From Halorussus sp. MSC15.2 (GTDB lineage Archaea > Halobacteriota > Halobacteria > Halobacteriales > Haladaptataceae): a stretch of 64,000 nt of DNA. Position 1 is the first letter of the stretch. Every line of letters begins with the position of its first letter. The translations under genes were made by a program, and so were the position numbers. Shown one piece after another: positions 25,520 to 34,192 of the stretch. Below the pieces are notes generated by a model. That model saw only the letters and a list, made by a program, of their open reading frames with translations. It was not told the DNA's origin and made no database searches. The stretch is taken from positions 248,001 to 312,000 of the forward strand of contig NZ_VSLZ01000001.1 in the NCBI RefSeq assembly GCF_010747475.1, in the 5' to 3' direction.

Positions 25520-27387
25520 GTGGCAGCCGGAAGTGGCGCAAATCTCGTCCCTATCGTGGCCGCGATAATCGGTCTCGGCGTCGGAGCGCAGGTGTTAGCC
25601 GACCGATTTCAGGTGCCCAGCGTGCTGTTTCTCATCCTCGCGGGCATCGTCATCGGACCCGAGGGACTGCGAATAGTTACGCCGGAGGCGTTCGGTGGCG
25701 CGCTGTCCGCCATCGTGGGTCTCTCGGTTGCCATCATCGTCTTCGAGGGGGCGTTCCACCTCACCACCGACAAACTTCGCGAGGCACCCTCGGCGACCCT
25801 CAAACTCGTGACCATCGGTGCCGTCATCGCGCTCGTCGGGACCGCCGTGGTGGTCCGGTTCGCGCTCAACGTCGGATGGGACGTGGCGATGCTCGTCGGG
25901 TCGCTGCTGGTCGCCACCGGTCCGACCGTCATCACGCCCATCCTCGAAGTGGTTCCCGCCCGCGACCGCGTCGAAATCGCGCTCGAAACCGAGGGCGTCG
26001 TCAACGACGTGACCGCCGCGATTCTGGCGGTCGTGACGTTCGAGGTGGTCGTTCTCGAGGACCCGACCGCCAACGAGGTCATCGTCGACTTCGCCCAGCG
26101 ACTCGGCATCGGCGTCCTCGCGGGTCTCGTCGTGGCCGGAATCGTCATCTACTTCCTGCGCCACGTGGACCTCTCTCCGGCCAACGCCCCGCAGAACGCT
26201 CGGCTCATCACCCTCGCGGGCGCGCTGGTCGCCTTCGGGAGCGCGAACACCTTGGCCGCGGAGGCCGGCATCGCGGCGGTCGCGACAGCGGGTATCGTCC
26301 TCGGCAACGCCGACCTCCCCTACGAGGAGGACATCGCGGCGTTCAAGGGTGACATCACGCTGTTGGTCCTCTCGTTCGTGTTCATCGCGCTGGCGGCGTT
26401 GCTCAAATTCGAGAACCTGCTGGCGCTCGGGTGGGAGGGATTCGTGGTCGTTCTGGCCGTGGCGCTGGTGGTCCGACCGCTCGGCGTCTTCCTCTCGACG
26501 ACCGGCGACCGATACACCCTCAACGAGCGGGTGTTCATGAGCGTCGTCGACCGCGGGGAATCATCCCGGCGTCGGTCGCCACCCTGTTCGCGGTCCAACT
26601 GCAGAATCAGGGACTCGACCAGACTGCGAACGTCCTCGTCGGGACCGTCTTCCTCGTCATCTTGGCGACGGTCGTGTTCGAGGGCGGATTCGCTCGACAC
26701 ATCGCGGAATACTTGGACGTGATACCTATGCGTGTAATAATCGTCGGAGGCGGGAAGGTGGGCCGTTCGCTCGCCGAACGCCTCGAAGACCGTGGCGAGA
26801 ACGTGGTCATCATCGAGAAAGACCAAGAGATGGTAGAGCTAGCCCGCGGCGAGGACTTCACCGTCCATCACGGAGACGGGACGGACACGGAAGTCCTCCG
26901 GAGCGCGGGCGGAGACAACGCGAAAATCGTCGTGGCGGCGACCGGCGACGACGACGCGAACCTGCTCGTCGCCCAGTTGTCGAACTCGAAGTTCGACGCC
27001 GAAACCGTCATCGCGCGGGTCAACAACCCCGACAACGTGGACGCCTTCGAGGACCTCGGCGTGCGGACAATCGACGCCTCGTCGGCCACCGCGTGGGCCA
27101 TCGACAACGTCATCGAGCGTCCGGCGCTCTCGAACTGGATGACCGAACTCGGCCGGTCGGGCGACGTGCAGGAGATAGAGGTCACCGCCGACGACCTCGT
27201 GGGCAAGACCATCGCGGAACTCGACGACGAACTCCCGAACGGCGTCCTCATCGCGCTCGTGGGACGGGGCGGCAACAGCGAGGTTCCCGAGGAGGACTTC
27301 ACCCTCCAGCACGGCGACCACATCACCTTCCTCGGCCGTAAGGACGCGGTCTGGGAAGCCATCGACCGCTGTCACCCGCCCGCGTAA
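25520..27387 (+). pseudogene. CPA-type Na+(K+)/H+ antiporter with TrkA domains, interrupted by a -1 frameshift
   Basis: Two overlapping frames together encode one ~622-residue protein. The first gives about 11-12 membrane helices (LADRFQVPSVLFLILAGIVIGPEGL ... ETEGVVNDVTAAI, the ion-binding ND region), ending at NERVFMSVVD. The second continues RGIIPASVATLFAVQLQNQ, the last helices, then a TrkA-N NAD-binding domain (MRVIIVGGGKVGRSLAERL) and a TrkA-C domain (GKTIAELDDELPNG). Restoring one G near 26555 would give the family motif MSVVGPRGIIPASV. The break cuts the protein within the transport domain, so the encoded product is non-functional unless the shift is a sequencing error or is read through. 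Start: GTG with a good Shine-Dalgarno. Confidence 0.85.
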
Positions 27388-27408
27388 CGCGCACCCGCGG
27401 AACCTCCC

Positions 27409-27418
27409 CGTTTTATTA
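27409..27418 (+). promoter_or_regulatory. Probable TATA box of the aldehyde ferredoxin oxidoreductase gene
   Basis: TTTTATTATT lies 24-33 bases before the ATG at 27442, in a short 54-base spacer after the antiporter. The distance fits a leaderless transcript and suggests that the oxidoreductase is transcribed separately. Confidence 0.5.
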
Positions 27419-27441
27419 TTCACATTCCCCAACTAGCGGCT

Positions 27442-29133
27442 ATGAAACACGCCGAAGGTCCGCTCCTCACCATCGACGTGAGCGACCGCACGACTCGGAC
27501 CGAGGACGTGGACGACGTTCTCGAATCGTTCGTCGGCGGCCGGGGCGCCGCCACGAAACTGGCCCACGACCGGATTCCGTTCGACGCCGACCCGTTCGGC
27601 CCGGAGAACAGTCTGTTCTTCTCGACCGGTCCGCTTCAGATGTCTCGGATGAGTTTCACCGGCCGGATGAACTGCACCGGTCTCTCGCCGCTGACCGACG
27701 GCCTGCTCTCCTCGAACGCGGGCGGGTTCCTCTCGCGGAACTTCACCGGCGCGGGCAACGCCGTGGTCGAGATTACAGGCCGGAGCGACGAGTTGCTCGC
27801 GATTCACGTCACGGACGACGGCGTGACGTTCGAGGCGGTCCCCGAACTCGAAGGCGCGACGGTCTCGGAGACCGGCGACGTCATGGCCGAGCGCCACGGT
27901 CTGGGCGACGACCAACTCGCGGTTGCCGGTCCGGCGGGCGAGAACGAGGTCCGGTTCGCGGCCATCATGACCACCGAACACCGGGCGTTCGGCCGCGGGG
28001 GTCTGGGCGCGGTCCTCGGGTCGAAGGGCGTCAAGTGCGTCTCGTTCGACGGCGACGCCGCGCCCGAGGTCGACATCGACCCGGTCTCGATGGACGTCCA
28101 CCGGGAGGCCGCGACCGACGACGACAACCCGATGAAGGCGGCCGGGACGACCAGCGTCACCGAGTACGCCAACCACGTCGGCGCGCTCCCGACGCGCTAC
28201 TTCTCGGAACTGGAGTTCGAGGGCGCGGCCGACATCGGCGGCGACGCCGTCGGCGACAAGAAGTACGAGAAGGGAACCTGCTCGCAGTGCGCGTTCGCGT
28301 GCAAACTCCCGACCAGAGACGAGGAGACGGGACTCGAAACCGAGGGGCCGGAGTACGAGACGGTGATGTCGTTCGGGTCGAACGCGGGCGTGGACGACGT
28401 GGTGTCAGTGATGAAGTCCAACGACCTCTGCGACGAACTGGGGATGGACACCATCTCCTGCGGCGACGCGGTGTCGGCGTACCTCGCGGCCGAAGACGAG
28501 TTCGGGAACTCCGACCTGATTCACGAACTGGTCGAGAAGATAGCCTACCGCGAGGAGGAGGGCGACCTACTCGCGGAGGGCGTCGCCCGCGCCCACGACG
28601 AACTGGGCGTCGAGGACTGGACCGTGAAGGGGTTGGAGTTCGCGGCCCACGACGGCCGCCACCTCAACGGGCAGGGTCTCGCGTTCGCCACCTCGAACCG
28701 CGGCGCGGACCACATGTACGCCGAGTTCTACTCGAAGGAGTACCCCCTCGTCGGCAAGGACGAGGCCGTGGACCCCGAGGGACTCGACGGCAAACCGCCG
28801 CTCGTGGCCGAGAAGGAGAACCACAACGCGATTCTCGACTCCGGCGTCGTCTGCAAGTTCTCGCGGGACTTCCTGACCGAGGAACGCCTCGAGAAACTGT
28901 TGGACGCCGACTACGACGACCTGCAGGCAATCGGTGCCCGCGTCGTGGAACTCGAACGCCACTTCAACAACCGGCGCGGGTTCGACCGGGCCGACGACGA
29001 ACTGCCCTACGACCTGCCGAACTTCGAGTCGGCGCTCGACGAGTACTACGAGGTCCGGGACTGGAACGACGACGGGACTGTCCCTGAGAGCCGGATTTCA
29101 GGCGGTTCGGGCGCGGCGAGCGCGGACGACTGA
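27442..29133 (+). CDS. Aldehyde:ferredoxin oxidoreductase (tungsten-pterin enzyme)
   Basis: The 563-residue enzyme is of the AOR family, which oxidises aldehydes to acids with ferredoxin as acceptor, using a W (or Mo) bis-pterin cofactor and one [4Fe-4S] cluster. The cluster ligands are visible: CSQCAFAC (Cys280, Cys283, Cys287) and Cys471 in GVVCKFS. The N-terminal domain shows FVGGRGAATKLAHD and the pterin-binding NCTGLSPLTDGLLSSNAGG. The AEDEFGNSD and AHDGRHLNGQGLAFATSNRGADHM segments are in the catalytic domains. Pterin/metal supply genes lie later in the window (YqeC, MobA, WtpABC). The length is slightly below the ~600 of hyperthermophile enzymes. Confidence 0.92.
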   Translation: MKHAEGPLLTIDVSDRTTRTEDVDDVLESFVGGRGAATKLAHDRIPFDADPFGPENSLFFSTGPLQMSRMSFTGRMNCTGLSPLTDGLLSSNAGGFLSRNFTGAGNAVVEITGRSDELLAIHVTDDGVTFEAVPELEGATVSETGDVMAERHGLGDDQLAVAGPAGENEVRFAAIMTTEHRAFGRGGLGAVLGSKGVKCVSFDGDAAPEVDIDPVSMDVHREAATDDDNPMKAAGTTSVTEYANHVGALPTRYFSELEFEGAADIGGDAVGDKKYEKGTCSQCAFACKLPTRDEETGLETEGPEYETVMSFGSNAGVDDVVSVMKSNDLCDELGMDTISCGDAVSAYLAAEDEFGNSDLIHELVEKIAYREEEGDLLAEGVARAHDELGVEDWTVKGLEFAAHDGRHLNGQGLAFATSNRGADHMYAEFYSKEYPLVGKDEAVDPEGLDGKPPLVAEKENHNAILDSGVVCKFSRDFLTEERLEKLLDADYDDLQAIGARVVELERHFNNRRGFDRADDELPYDLPNFESALDEYYEVRDWNDDGTVPESRISGGSGAASADD

Positions 29134-29172
29134 TTCGGACCGTCCGCTCTCGACGCGTCGCGCCGAGCGACG

Positions 29173-30987
29173 CTACCTGTCCTGTGCGGCGGTCGTGGTC
29201 TCGTCGGTGTCCGCGGTGGTCTGCTGGCCGCCCTCGGTGGTCTGCTGGCCGTCGCCCTGTCCGGACGGCACGAGTCGCAGCACCGCGCCGGTGTCGCCCT
29301 CCGGAACGCCGCGCTTGTTGACGAGAACGAGAATCTCGCCGTCCGCGTCCCGGCCGAACTGGCGGACGAACCAGTTGAACTCGCCGTCGAAGACGAGTTC
29401 GCGCATCGTCCAGAGTTGGTCGCGCGGGACGACGCCCGGTCCTTGGGGCGGGATGTCCTCCTCGCCGGTGGGTGTCGTCGTCACGTCGCCCGGCGTCCCC
29501 TCTTCGGCGGGTGCCTTCTCGACGTTCTCGGTCTCGGCCGGTTCTACCGTCGTCTGGTTGGTAGTCGTCGTCTCGTCTTGTAGCGCGCCTTCCTGAGTGG
29601 TCGTCTGGTTACCCGCCGCCTCGGTCTGGTTGGCCGTCGTCTGCGTCTGGCCGCCCTGACCGAAATTCTGAGGCGGTTCCGCGGTCAATACCCGTCCGTC
29701 CGGGGCCTCCCGGGTCGGGTCCGCGGTCCACGCGCCGTAGACGTACTTGCCTTGGAGTTGCGGGATGGTGGACTGCTCGTAACGGTGGCCGCCGATAACC
29801 GTGATACCGACCCAATCGCCGTTGTACTCGTGCGGGAACTCGACGATGGGGTCCTGAAGCGGTGCCCCGCCGTAGGGCTGGTCGGGCGCGTTCGACGGAC
29901 AGTCCGTGATGGCGCTCGGGTCGCTGGGTCGCTCCGTGCTGAAGCAGTGGGTCCCCTCCTTGACGTTCCACCCGTAGTTCCCGCCTTTCTCGACGAGGTC
30001 TACCTCCTCCCAGAGGTTCTGCCCGGCGTCGGCCACGAACATGTTGCCGTCGCTGTCGAACGAGATGCCGAACGGGTTGCGGAACCCGTAGGCGTATATC
30101 TCGTCACGTCCCGGTGCCTCGCCCGCGAACGGGTTGTCGTCCGGGATGCCGTAGGGGAGTTCTTCGCCCTGCGTGTCCACATCGATGCGGAGGACGTCGC
30201 CCATTAGATTGTGGACGATGTCCTGTCCGTTACCGCCGATGTTGTTCTCGTACCAGTCGGGGACGTGGCCGTACATGTAGTCGTTCGCGCCGCCGCCGTC
30301 GCCCATCGGGACGTAGAGGTAGCCGTCTGGACCGAACGCCATCGGTCCGGAGTCGTGGTTGTACTGGGGCGACGGAATCCGCAGCAGCTGGCGTTCGGAG
30401 TCCGGATTGCCGGACCCGAAGTCCTCGGTCGCTTGGAACTCCGAGACGACCTCGATGTGGTCCCAGTTGATAGTTCGCAGTTCGTCCGTCGGCGGCGCGC
30501 TGTAGTGGAGGTAGAACTTCCGGTTCTCCGCGAAGTTCGGGTGGAAGTCGATGCCGAGCAGGCCGCGCTCGTCGTAGTTCTGCTGGGCGTCGGCGTAGAG
30601 GCCGTAGAACGTACCCAGTTCGACCATCCGGTCGGTGATGTCCATGAACGGTTCGTCGCTGAGACCGTTCTCCGTGATGGCGTAGACCTGCCCGGTCTGG
30701 TCGGTGACGAACTCGCGGTTGTTCGGGCCTTCAGCGACCGCGTAGTCGGTCGGCGCGGTCAGTTGACCGTTCGCTACCATCTCGGTGCCGACCTGCGTCC
30801 CCTCTTGGAAGAAGCCCTGTCGCTGTCCGTCCTGTTGGGTCGTCGTCTGCTGTGCCCCCGCTAACCCTACGAATCCGGCCGCAGTCCCCGCGGCGACGCC
30901 TTGGAGGACGTTGCGTCGCGAGGGAGTCATTCCGTCCGTCTGTTCGTCTGTCTGTTCGTCGGTGGTGTCACTTTTCTCGTCACTCAT
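29173..30987 (-). CDS. Tat-exported PQQ-dependent sugar dehydrogenase (glucose/sorbosone dehydrogenase family)
   Basis: The 604-residue exported protein begins with a Thr/Asp/Gln-rich stretch and the Tat motif TPSRRNVLQGVAAGTAAGFVGLAGAQ. The six-bladed propeller of soluble PQQ sugar dehydrogenases follows: RGLLGIDFHPNFAENRKFYLHYS, GPDGYLYVPMGDGGGANDY, YGFRNPFGISFDSDGNMFVADAGQNLWEEVDLVEKGGNYGWN, and VIGGHRYEQSTIPQLQGKYVYGAW. Between the last blades lies a long Thr/Gln/Glu-rich insert (~residues 445-520), probably a disordered or glycosylated linker. It oxidises sugars or polyols outside the cell if PQQ is available; no PQQ synthesis genes are in the window. A shorter start at MTPSRRN is also possible. 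Confidence 0.87.
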   Translation of the reverse strand: MSDEKSDTTDEQTDEQTDGMTPSRRNVLQGVAAGTAAGFVGLAGAQQTTTQQDGQRQGFFQEGTQVGTEMVANGQLTAPTDYAVAEGPNNREFVTDQTGQVYAITENGLSDEPFMDITDRMVELGTFYGLYADAQQNYDERGLLGIDFHPNFAENRKFYLHYSAPPTDELRTINWDHIEVVSEFQATEDFGSGNPDSERQLLRIPSPQYNHDSGPMAFGPDGYLYVPMGDGGGANDYMYGHVPDWYENNIGGNGQDIVHNLMGDVLRIDVDTQGEELPYGIPDDNPFAGEAPGRDEIYAYGFRNPFGISFDSDGNMFVADAGQNLWEEVDLVEKGGNYGWNVKEGTHCFSTERPSDPSAITDCPSNAPDQPYGGAPLQDPIVEFPHEYNGDWVGITVIGGHRYEQSTIPQLQGKYVYGAWTADPTREAPDGRVLTAEPPQNFGQGGQTQTTANQTEAAGNQTTTQEGALQDETTTTNQTTVEPAETENVEKAPAEEGTPGDVTTTPTGEEDIPPQGPGVVPRDQLWTMRELVFDGEFNWFVRQFGRDADGEILVLVNKRGVPEGDTGAVLRLVPSGQGDGQQTTEGGQQTTADTDETTTAAQDR

Positions 30988-31240
30988 CGCAACGTGGCTC
31001 TCGGCGACTCGCCAGATAAGCCCGCAACTTCGTTTTGGAGCCTCCGGTATCGTTTCGATATCGAAGGGCGGGTTTCGACGCCGACACCTCCATTACGACC
31101 GCGTCGGAGCGCGGGAATTGCGGCTGTCAGGCCGATAGGTTGCACCTATTGTCGGACAACGGTCTGATTCGGGCTCCCCGTGTGCCCCGTTCTCTCGGTC
31201 CACTACACGTCCGCTCTCGACGCGCTATCCGTACGCCGCG

Positions 31241-32158
31241 TTACGTTACGCTGAACCACCGTTCGAGTCCGACCGCGGGGACGAGAAACAGGAGTATCAC
31301 GAGCGACCACGCCGCGTCCACCGTGGCCGCGAACGCCGCGTCGAGGACCACCAGCGCCAGCACGCACGTTCCGACCGCCGGGCCGATAGTCTCCGGAACC
31401 GGGTTCCGGTAAGCCCGGCCTAGCGCCCGGCCGGTCCAAGCGAGGAATCCGACGCCGAGGACGAGCGACGCCGCGCCGTCGAGCGGACGCGGACGCGCGA
31501 CCGCCAACCGGACGAGGAGGACCGCTCCGGCGGCGACGGCCCCCGAACCGGCGACGAGGACGCTCCGCCGACCGCCGGACTCGGTCTCTCCCGACGCCAT
31601 GAACGTCACGGCGGCGATGTACGCGGCGACCGCGAGAGCGACGCCCGCGGCGGCCAGCGACGGCGTCGGCGACTCGCCCGCCGTCGTCCCCAGCAGGACG
31701 TTCAGCCCTCGAACCGCGCCCATCGCGGCGAACCCGGCGACCCCGCCCTTGAGAACGCCGTCGTACAGCACGATTCCCCCAGCGACCGAGACGGCGACGA
31801 TTCCGCCGACGACTCCGGCGGCGACGCCCGCCACGGCGACGCCGGCGACCAGCAACGCCGCGCCCAGCGCGTACCCCGTCCGGCGGGACACTCGCCCGGA
31901 GGGTATCGGTCGTTCCGGACGCTCTACGGCGTCCACGTCGGCGTCGAACGCGTCGTTCAGCGTCGTCCCGGCGGCGTACAACAACATCGACGCGAACGCG
32001 AGTCCGGCGACGCCGCCGAGGGTGACGCCGGTTCCGGTCGCGGCGGCGAGCGCGGCCCCCAACAGCACGTCCGGGGGCGCGGTGAAGAGGTTCGGAACCC
32101 GGACGAGTTCGGCGTACACCCCGACTGAGCGGGCGAACCGCGACCGCGCGTCGCCCAC
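31241..32158 (-). CDS. UbiA-family prenyltransferase, EboC-like
   Basis: The 305-residue integral membrane protein has about eight to nine hydrophobic helices. The first Asp-rich motif is NDAFDADVDAVERPERPIPSGR (residues ~68-89, pattern NDxxDxxxD), and the second is YDGVLKGGVAGFAAMGAVRGLN. The ERPERPIPSGR segment and the short opening VYAELVRVPNLFTAPPDVLLG match EboC proteins more than quinone or lipid-ether UbiA enzymes. It should transfer a prenyl chain to an acceptor in the membrane. It is the last gene of an operon: the GTG start at 32158 is one base after the stop of the TIM-barrel gene. The acceptor is inferred to be made by neighbouring cyclase and isomerase genes. Confidence 0.85.
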   Translation of the reverse strand: MGDARSRFARSVGVYAELVRVPNLFTAPPDVLLGAALAAATGTGVTLGGVAGLAFASMLLYAAGTTLNDAFDADVDAVERPERPIPSGRVSRRTGYALGAALLVAGVAVAGVAAGVVGGIVAVSVAGGIVLYDGVLKGGVAGFAAMGAVRGLNVLLGTTAGESPTPSLAAAGVALAVAAYIAAVTFMASGETESGGRRSVLVAGSGAVAAGAVLLVRLAVARPRPLDGAASLVLGVGFLAWTGRALGRAYRNPVPETIGPAVGTCVLALVVLDAAFAATVDAAWSLVILLFLVPAVGLERWFSVT

Positions 32159-32159
32159 C

Positions 32160-32990
32160 TCACGTCCACCCGTGTTCCGCCAAGAACGACATCGCGTCGC
32201 GGGCCGTCTCCTCGGCGGTCTCCTGATACGGGTAGAGTTCCACGGTGACGAACCCGTCGTAGCCCGACGCCTCCACGGCTTCGAGGAACGCGTCGATGTC
32301 CATCGCGCCCGCCCCGAGTTGGGTGTGTTCGTGCGAGCGGTCGGCCGGGATGTCCTCGACGTGGTAGTGGTCGGCGTACTCGCCCAGCGTCTCGACCGCC
32401 GCCGCGGGGTCCTCGCCGACGCAGAACAGGTGACCCGCGTCGAAGTTGCACCCGACGGCGGACGAATCGACCATATCGACGAACTCGAGGAACTGGTCGG
32501 TCGTCTCTATCAGCAGGTCGGGTTCGGGTTCGACCAGCAGGTCCACCCCGAGTTCCTCGGCGGTCGGAATCACCTCGTTCAGGCTCTGGACGAACGTCTC
32601 CATCGCCCACTCGCGGGACTTCCCGTCGGGAATCGGACCGCCGGGTTCGATGGAGATGTACTCGGCGTCGAACGCGTCCGCGAGGTGGAGCGCCTCGCGG
32701 GTGTAGTCGATGCGCTTCTGGCGGTACTCGGCGTCGGGTTCGACGTACGAGGGGTGGTGGAACCCCTCGATGGCAGTCAGCATGAAGGCGTTGCAGTTGC
32801 TGATTGCGAGGTCGTCATCGTCGAGCGCGCGCCGCAGTTCGGCCACGTCCTCCTCGTCCGTCTCGGGCGGGTAGAGGTGGGGTTGGTCGAACAGCAACTC
32901 GACGCCGTCGTACCCCGCGTCCGCGAGTATCTCGACCGTCTCGACCGGCCCGTAGTCGCGGAACGCGTTGGCTGAGAATCCGAAGTCCAT
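32160..32990 (-). CDS. TIM-barrel sugar-phosphate isomerase/epimerase-like protein (EboE-related)
   Basis: The 276-residue cytosolic protein belongs to the xylose-isomerase-like/AP-endonuclease-2 TIM-barrel group. Recognisable strands are MDFGFSANAFRDYG, GYDGVELLFDQPHLYP, EYISIEPGG, LLVEPEPDLLIE with the metal Glu, VGCNFDAGHLFCVGED with the metal Asp and His, HYHVEDIP, and YDGFVTVELYPY with the last Glu. All metal ligands seem present. It is the middle gene of the three-gene operon, with one-base gaps on both sides. A second homologue lies at 37094-37942, so the two may act on successive intermediates or form a heteromer. The substrate is unknown. Confidence 0.85.
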   Translation of the reverse strand: MDFGFSANAFRDYGPVETVEILADAGYDGVELLFDQPHLYPPETDEEDVAELRRALDDDDLAISNCNAFMLTAIEGFHHPSYVEPDAEYRQKRIDYTREALHLADAFDAEYISIEPGGPIPDGKSREWAMETFVQSLNEVIPTAEELGVDLLVEPEPDLLIETTDQFLEFVDMVDSSAVGCNFDAGHLFCVGEDPAAAVETLGEYADHYHVEDIPADRSHEHTQLGAGAMDIDAFLEAVEASGYDGFVTVELYPYQETAEETARDAMSFLAEHGWT

Positions 32991-32991
32991 G

Positions 32992-33792
32992 TTACCGCTC
33001 GTGGTCGAAGTTCGGCGACTGGTCGAAGAACTCGTAGGGGTTGTCGAAGACGACCTTCCGGACCTCCTCGCGGTCCCACCCTCGGTCGAGCATCTTGTCG
33101 CGGGCCTTGGGCACCGCCAGCGGGTCCGAGGGGTCCCAGTCGGCGGCGCTGTTGAGTATCATCTTGTCGGTGCCGTACTCCTCCAGCAGGTCGATGGCCT
33201 TCTCGTCCGCTATCTTCCCGGGATAGAGCGTGAATCCGACGTAGCAGTCGGTCTCCAGACTGGTGTCGATGGTGTTCTCGGTGTTGTGGTCGATGATGAT
33301 GCGCTCCTCGGTCACGTCCTCGTCCTGAATCATGTCCACGATGGTCCGGGTCCCCTCGGGCTTGTCGGTGTGAGGCGTGTGGACGATGACCGGGAGTTCG
33401 CGCTCCTCGGCCATCCGAATCTGTCGGCGGAACGCCTCGCGCTCGTCCTCGGTGTCTTGGTCGAGTCCGATTTCGCCGACGCCGACGACGGGGTCGCGGT
33501 CGAGGTACTCGGGGATGCGCTCCAGCACCTCCTCGGCCATCTCGGGGTAGTTCGCCTCCTTGGGTTCGAGACCGATGGTCACGTAGTGGTCGATGCCCGC
33601 GACTCGCTCGGCGCGGTCGGTCTCGTGTTCGATTATCTGCTCGAAGTAGTCGAAGAACGACCCGGCGTGTCGCTTGTCCTGCCCGCTCCAGAACGCCGGT
33701 TCGATACAGCACTCGATTCCCGCCTGCCGCGCCCGCTGGTAGTCGTCGGTCGAGCGCGACACCATGTGCATGTGCGGGTCGATAATGCGCAT
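32992..33792 (-). CDS. TatD-family metal-dependent hydrolase (EboB-like)
   Basis: The 266-residue amidohydrolase-fold protein begins MRIIDPHMHMVSRSTDDYQ, which contains the first metal pair HxH. GVGEIGLDQDTEDEREAFRRQIRMAEERELPVIVHTPHTDKPEGT follows with the bridging Glu and the metal His, and IIIDHNTENTI with the next ligand. TatD proteins act as DNases or hydrolases; the version in ebo clusters (EboB) is of unknown substrate. It is the first gene of the operon 33792 to 31241 and probably carries its promoter in the divergent region 33793-34192. The other strand carries the inositol-phosphate-synthase-like gene. Confidence 0.88.
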   Translation of the reverse strand: MRIIDPHMHMVSRSTDDYQRARQAGIECCIEPAFWSGQDKRHAGSFFDYFEQIIEHETDRAERVAGIDHYVTIGLEPKEANYPEMAEEVLERIPEYLDRDPVVGVGEIGLDQDTEDEREAFRRQIRMAEERELPVIVHTPHTDKPEGTRTIVDMIQDEDVTEERIIIDHNTENTIDTSLETDCYVGFTLYPGKIADEKAIDLLEEYGTDKMILNSAADWDPSDPLAVPKARDKMLDRGWDREEVRKVVFDNPYEFFDQSPNFDHER

Positions 33793-34192
33793 ACCCCCGA
33801 GAAGGACGGGTAGACCCTTTGTTATTCGTCAGTTTCCCGCAGGCGCGGCCGAGCGACGGCCCGAACCGGTCGCTCGGTCCCGTCATCGCTCTCGAACGGC
33901 CGAAATAGCTGATTGTCCGACCCAAAATAACGGGCTTAACGCGAGTATGTGGCCGTTTTAGGGCGGTGCTTCGACTGCCGGTCGTCGTCAGGCGGTGGGA
34001 ATCGCATCGTCTTCGGGGAAACTACTGGATAACTAACCGACTCCACGTCGTAGTCCCGCCGGTAATGGACGGAACTGCGATTCGCTGGCTCCGACGTGGA
34101 GTACCTACGGTGAGACGCCTCGCCGAGTCCACGAGAGCGCACTCGGAGCGTCGTTCACCGCGACCGAGGCGCGCCGGACCGCGAGGGTCACG
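33793..34192. other. Divergent regulatory region of the ebo-like cluster
   Basis: The 400-base spacer separates the TatD/isomerase/UbiA operon from the inositol-phosphate-synthase/phosphodiesterase operon. It holds no convincing gene. An 11-bp perfect inverted repeat lies at 34040-34050 and 34092-34102 (ACTCCACGTCG and its complement, 41 bases apart), a possible operator. An A+T-richer patch around 33905-33960 could hold the promoter for the leftward operon. Confidence 0.45.

Noticed and set aside
33793-34192. Search for an EboA-like gene next to the TatD gene
   Set aside because: All frames here are short and interrupted. EboA (about 200 residues) does not fit.
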